Part shown: positions 63,491 to 64,000 of the stretch, piece after piece | How positions within the stretch are numbered: the stretch's first letter is position 1 | Layout: every line of letters starts with the position of its first letter | Assembly: GCA_025642075.2 (NCBI GenBank) | Contig: JAODUO010000470.1 | Location: 351,001 to 415,000, forward strand | DNA length: 64,000 nt | Origin: Ridgeia piscesae | Lineage: Eukaryota; Annelida; Polychaeta; Sabellida; Siboglinidae | Reading direction: 5' to 3' | Position numbers and translations under genes: made by a program | The notes under the pieces: generated by a model | Told to the model about the DNA's origin: nothing | The model's input: only the letters and a program-made list of their open reading frames with translations | The model's database searches: none

Positions 63491-63542
63491 TTTAAAATTA
63501 TCATTAAGAAATAAAGTTATAGAAAAAACACATTTAAAAGAA

Positions 63543-63890
63543 CTATAAATTTAAGATAATAAAAAACGGCACAGGAAAAATTTGAAATAATAAATAATTA
63601 ATAAAAGATCTTAACTTAAATCGAGCGACAACACTAAATGAAGTCAGTGTTCGGGAATAAAAGGTCCGCTTGAATAAATGAGTCTTTAGAAGTGTTTTAA
63701 ACTGTTTGGCCCATAGTATGTGGAAGATCACCCCATAGACACGAGAAGCGGCGACGGAGAAGGCTGTATGACCGTACTGGCGGAGACGTGCCCTGGGCAC
63801 ACTCGGTAGGGAAGTGATGATCTCGCCGAGAGACAAAACATGACAAGAAGCAAAACTAATTATCAACAAATCAGCTGTCATAGACCACAA
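63543..63890 (-). mobile_element. LINE 3' fragment, RT carboxy-terminal tail
   Basis: The minus-strand frame reads SVPRARLRQYGHTAFSVAAS, then FKTLLKTHLFKRTFY. PRxRLxxYGxxAFSVAAPRxWN ... FKxxLKTHLF is the closing signature of many LINE RT polyproteins, where the RT protein ends a few residues later. The expected PRLWNSLP block has decayed (ASRVYGVIF). Only this tail is visible, and A/T-rich sequence follows at its 3' side. Confidence 0.78.
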
Positions 63891-64000
63891 CCGTGAAACT
63901 TGAAACTGTCGCTGACACAGCGCGATTCGCGCTTCTTCACAACAGTTGCATGCATATATAGATTGATATTTAATGCACCGGGCGAGGATTACTGCATAAA
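63891..64000. other. Window end, no feature seen
   Basis: No recognised feature. Confidence 0.5.

Overview
The window reads as nuclear DNA of an invertebrate animal, most likely a mollusc or another lophotrochozoan. The evidence is AT-rich, intron-like DNA full of microsatellites, minisatellites, a tRNA-derived SINE and LINE relics of several families, together with GT-AG spliced exons, polyadenylation signals and no bacterial gene organisation. The phylum is an inference. Most long open frames are read-through of simple repeats and are not genes.

Region 1 (1 to about 44,050, minus strand) is the 5' part of one large gene. Exons at 1097-1158 and 780-875 encode the start of an actin-binding calponin-homology domain that resembles nesprin (SYNE/Msp-300) more than spectrin, plakin, dystrophin or actinin. 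The first of these exons begins in phase 1. Upstream, over about 35 kb, lie five good candidate first coding exons (ends at 5847, 7371, 8463, 19271 and 36340) and one weak one (16254). Each starts at an ATG and stops at a GT donor leaving one G, so each would join to the same split Asp codon of exon 2. Two of them are tandem duplicates. The window therefore appears to show a bank of alternative promoters, each giving the same actin-binding domain a different short N-terminus. The distal coding exon also has an upstream ORF, and a likely non-coding first exon lies at about 43,859.

Region 2 (about 44,050-49,020) is intergenic or repeat-rich: a 275-bp GTGCGT hexamer array, two RT fragments, a 265-bp purine tract and long TA arrays.

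Region 3 (49,045-58,575) is a layered insertion. A minisatellite of about 31-bp units is split by a CR1-like LINE (PHD finger, SGNH esterase, endonuclease, RT, all minus strand). That LINE is itself split, just upstream of its esterase domain, by a second, better-preserved LINE of the CR1/L2 group. A CA/TA microsatellite also grew inside the esterase reading frame.

Region 4 (58,580-64,000) holds CTGT/CTCCGT arrays and one clear, intronless, GC-rich gene (61234-62802, minus) for a 522-residue secreted protein made of four similar ~124-residue modules. I do not recognise its family. A LINE 3' fragment follows.
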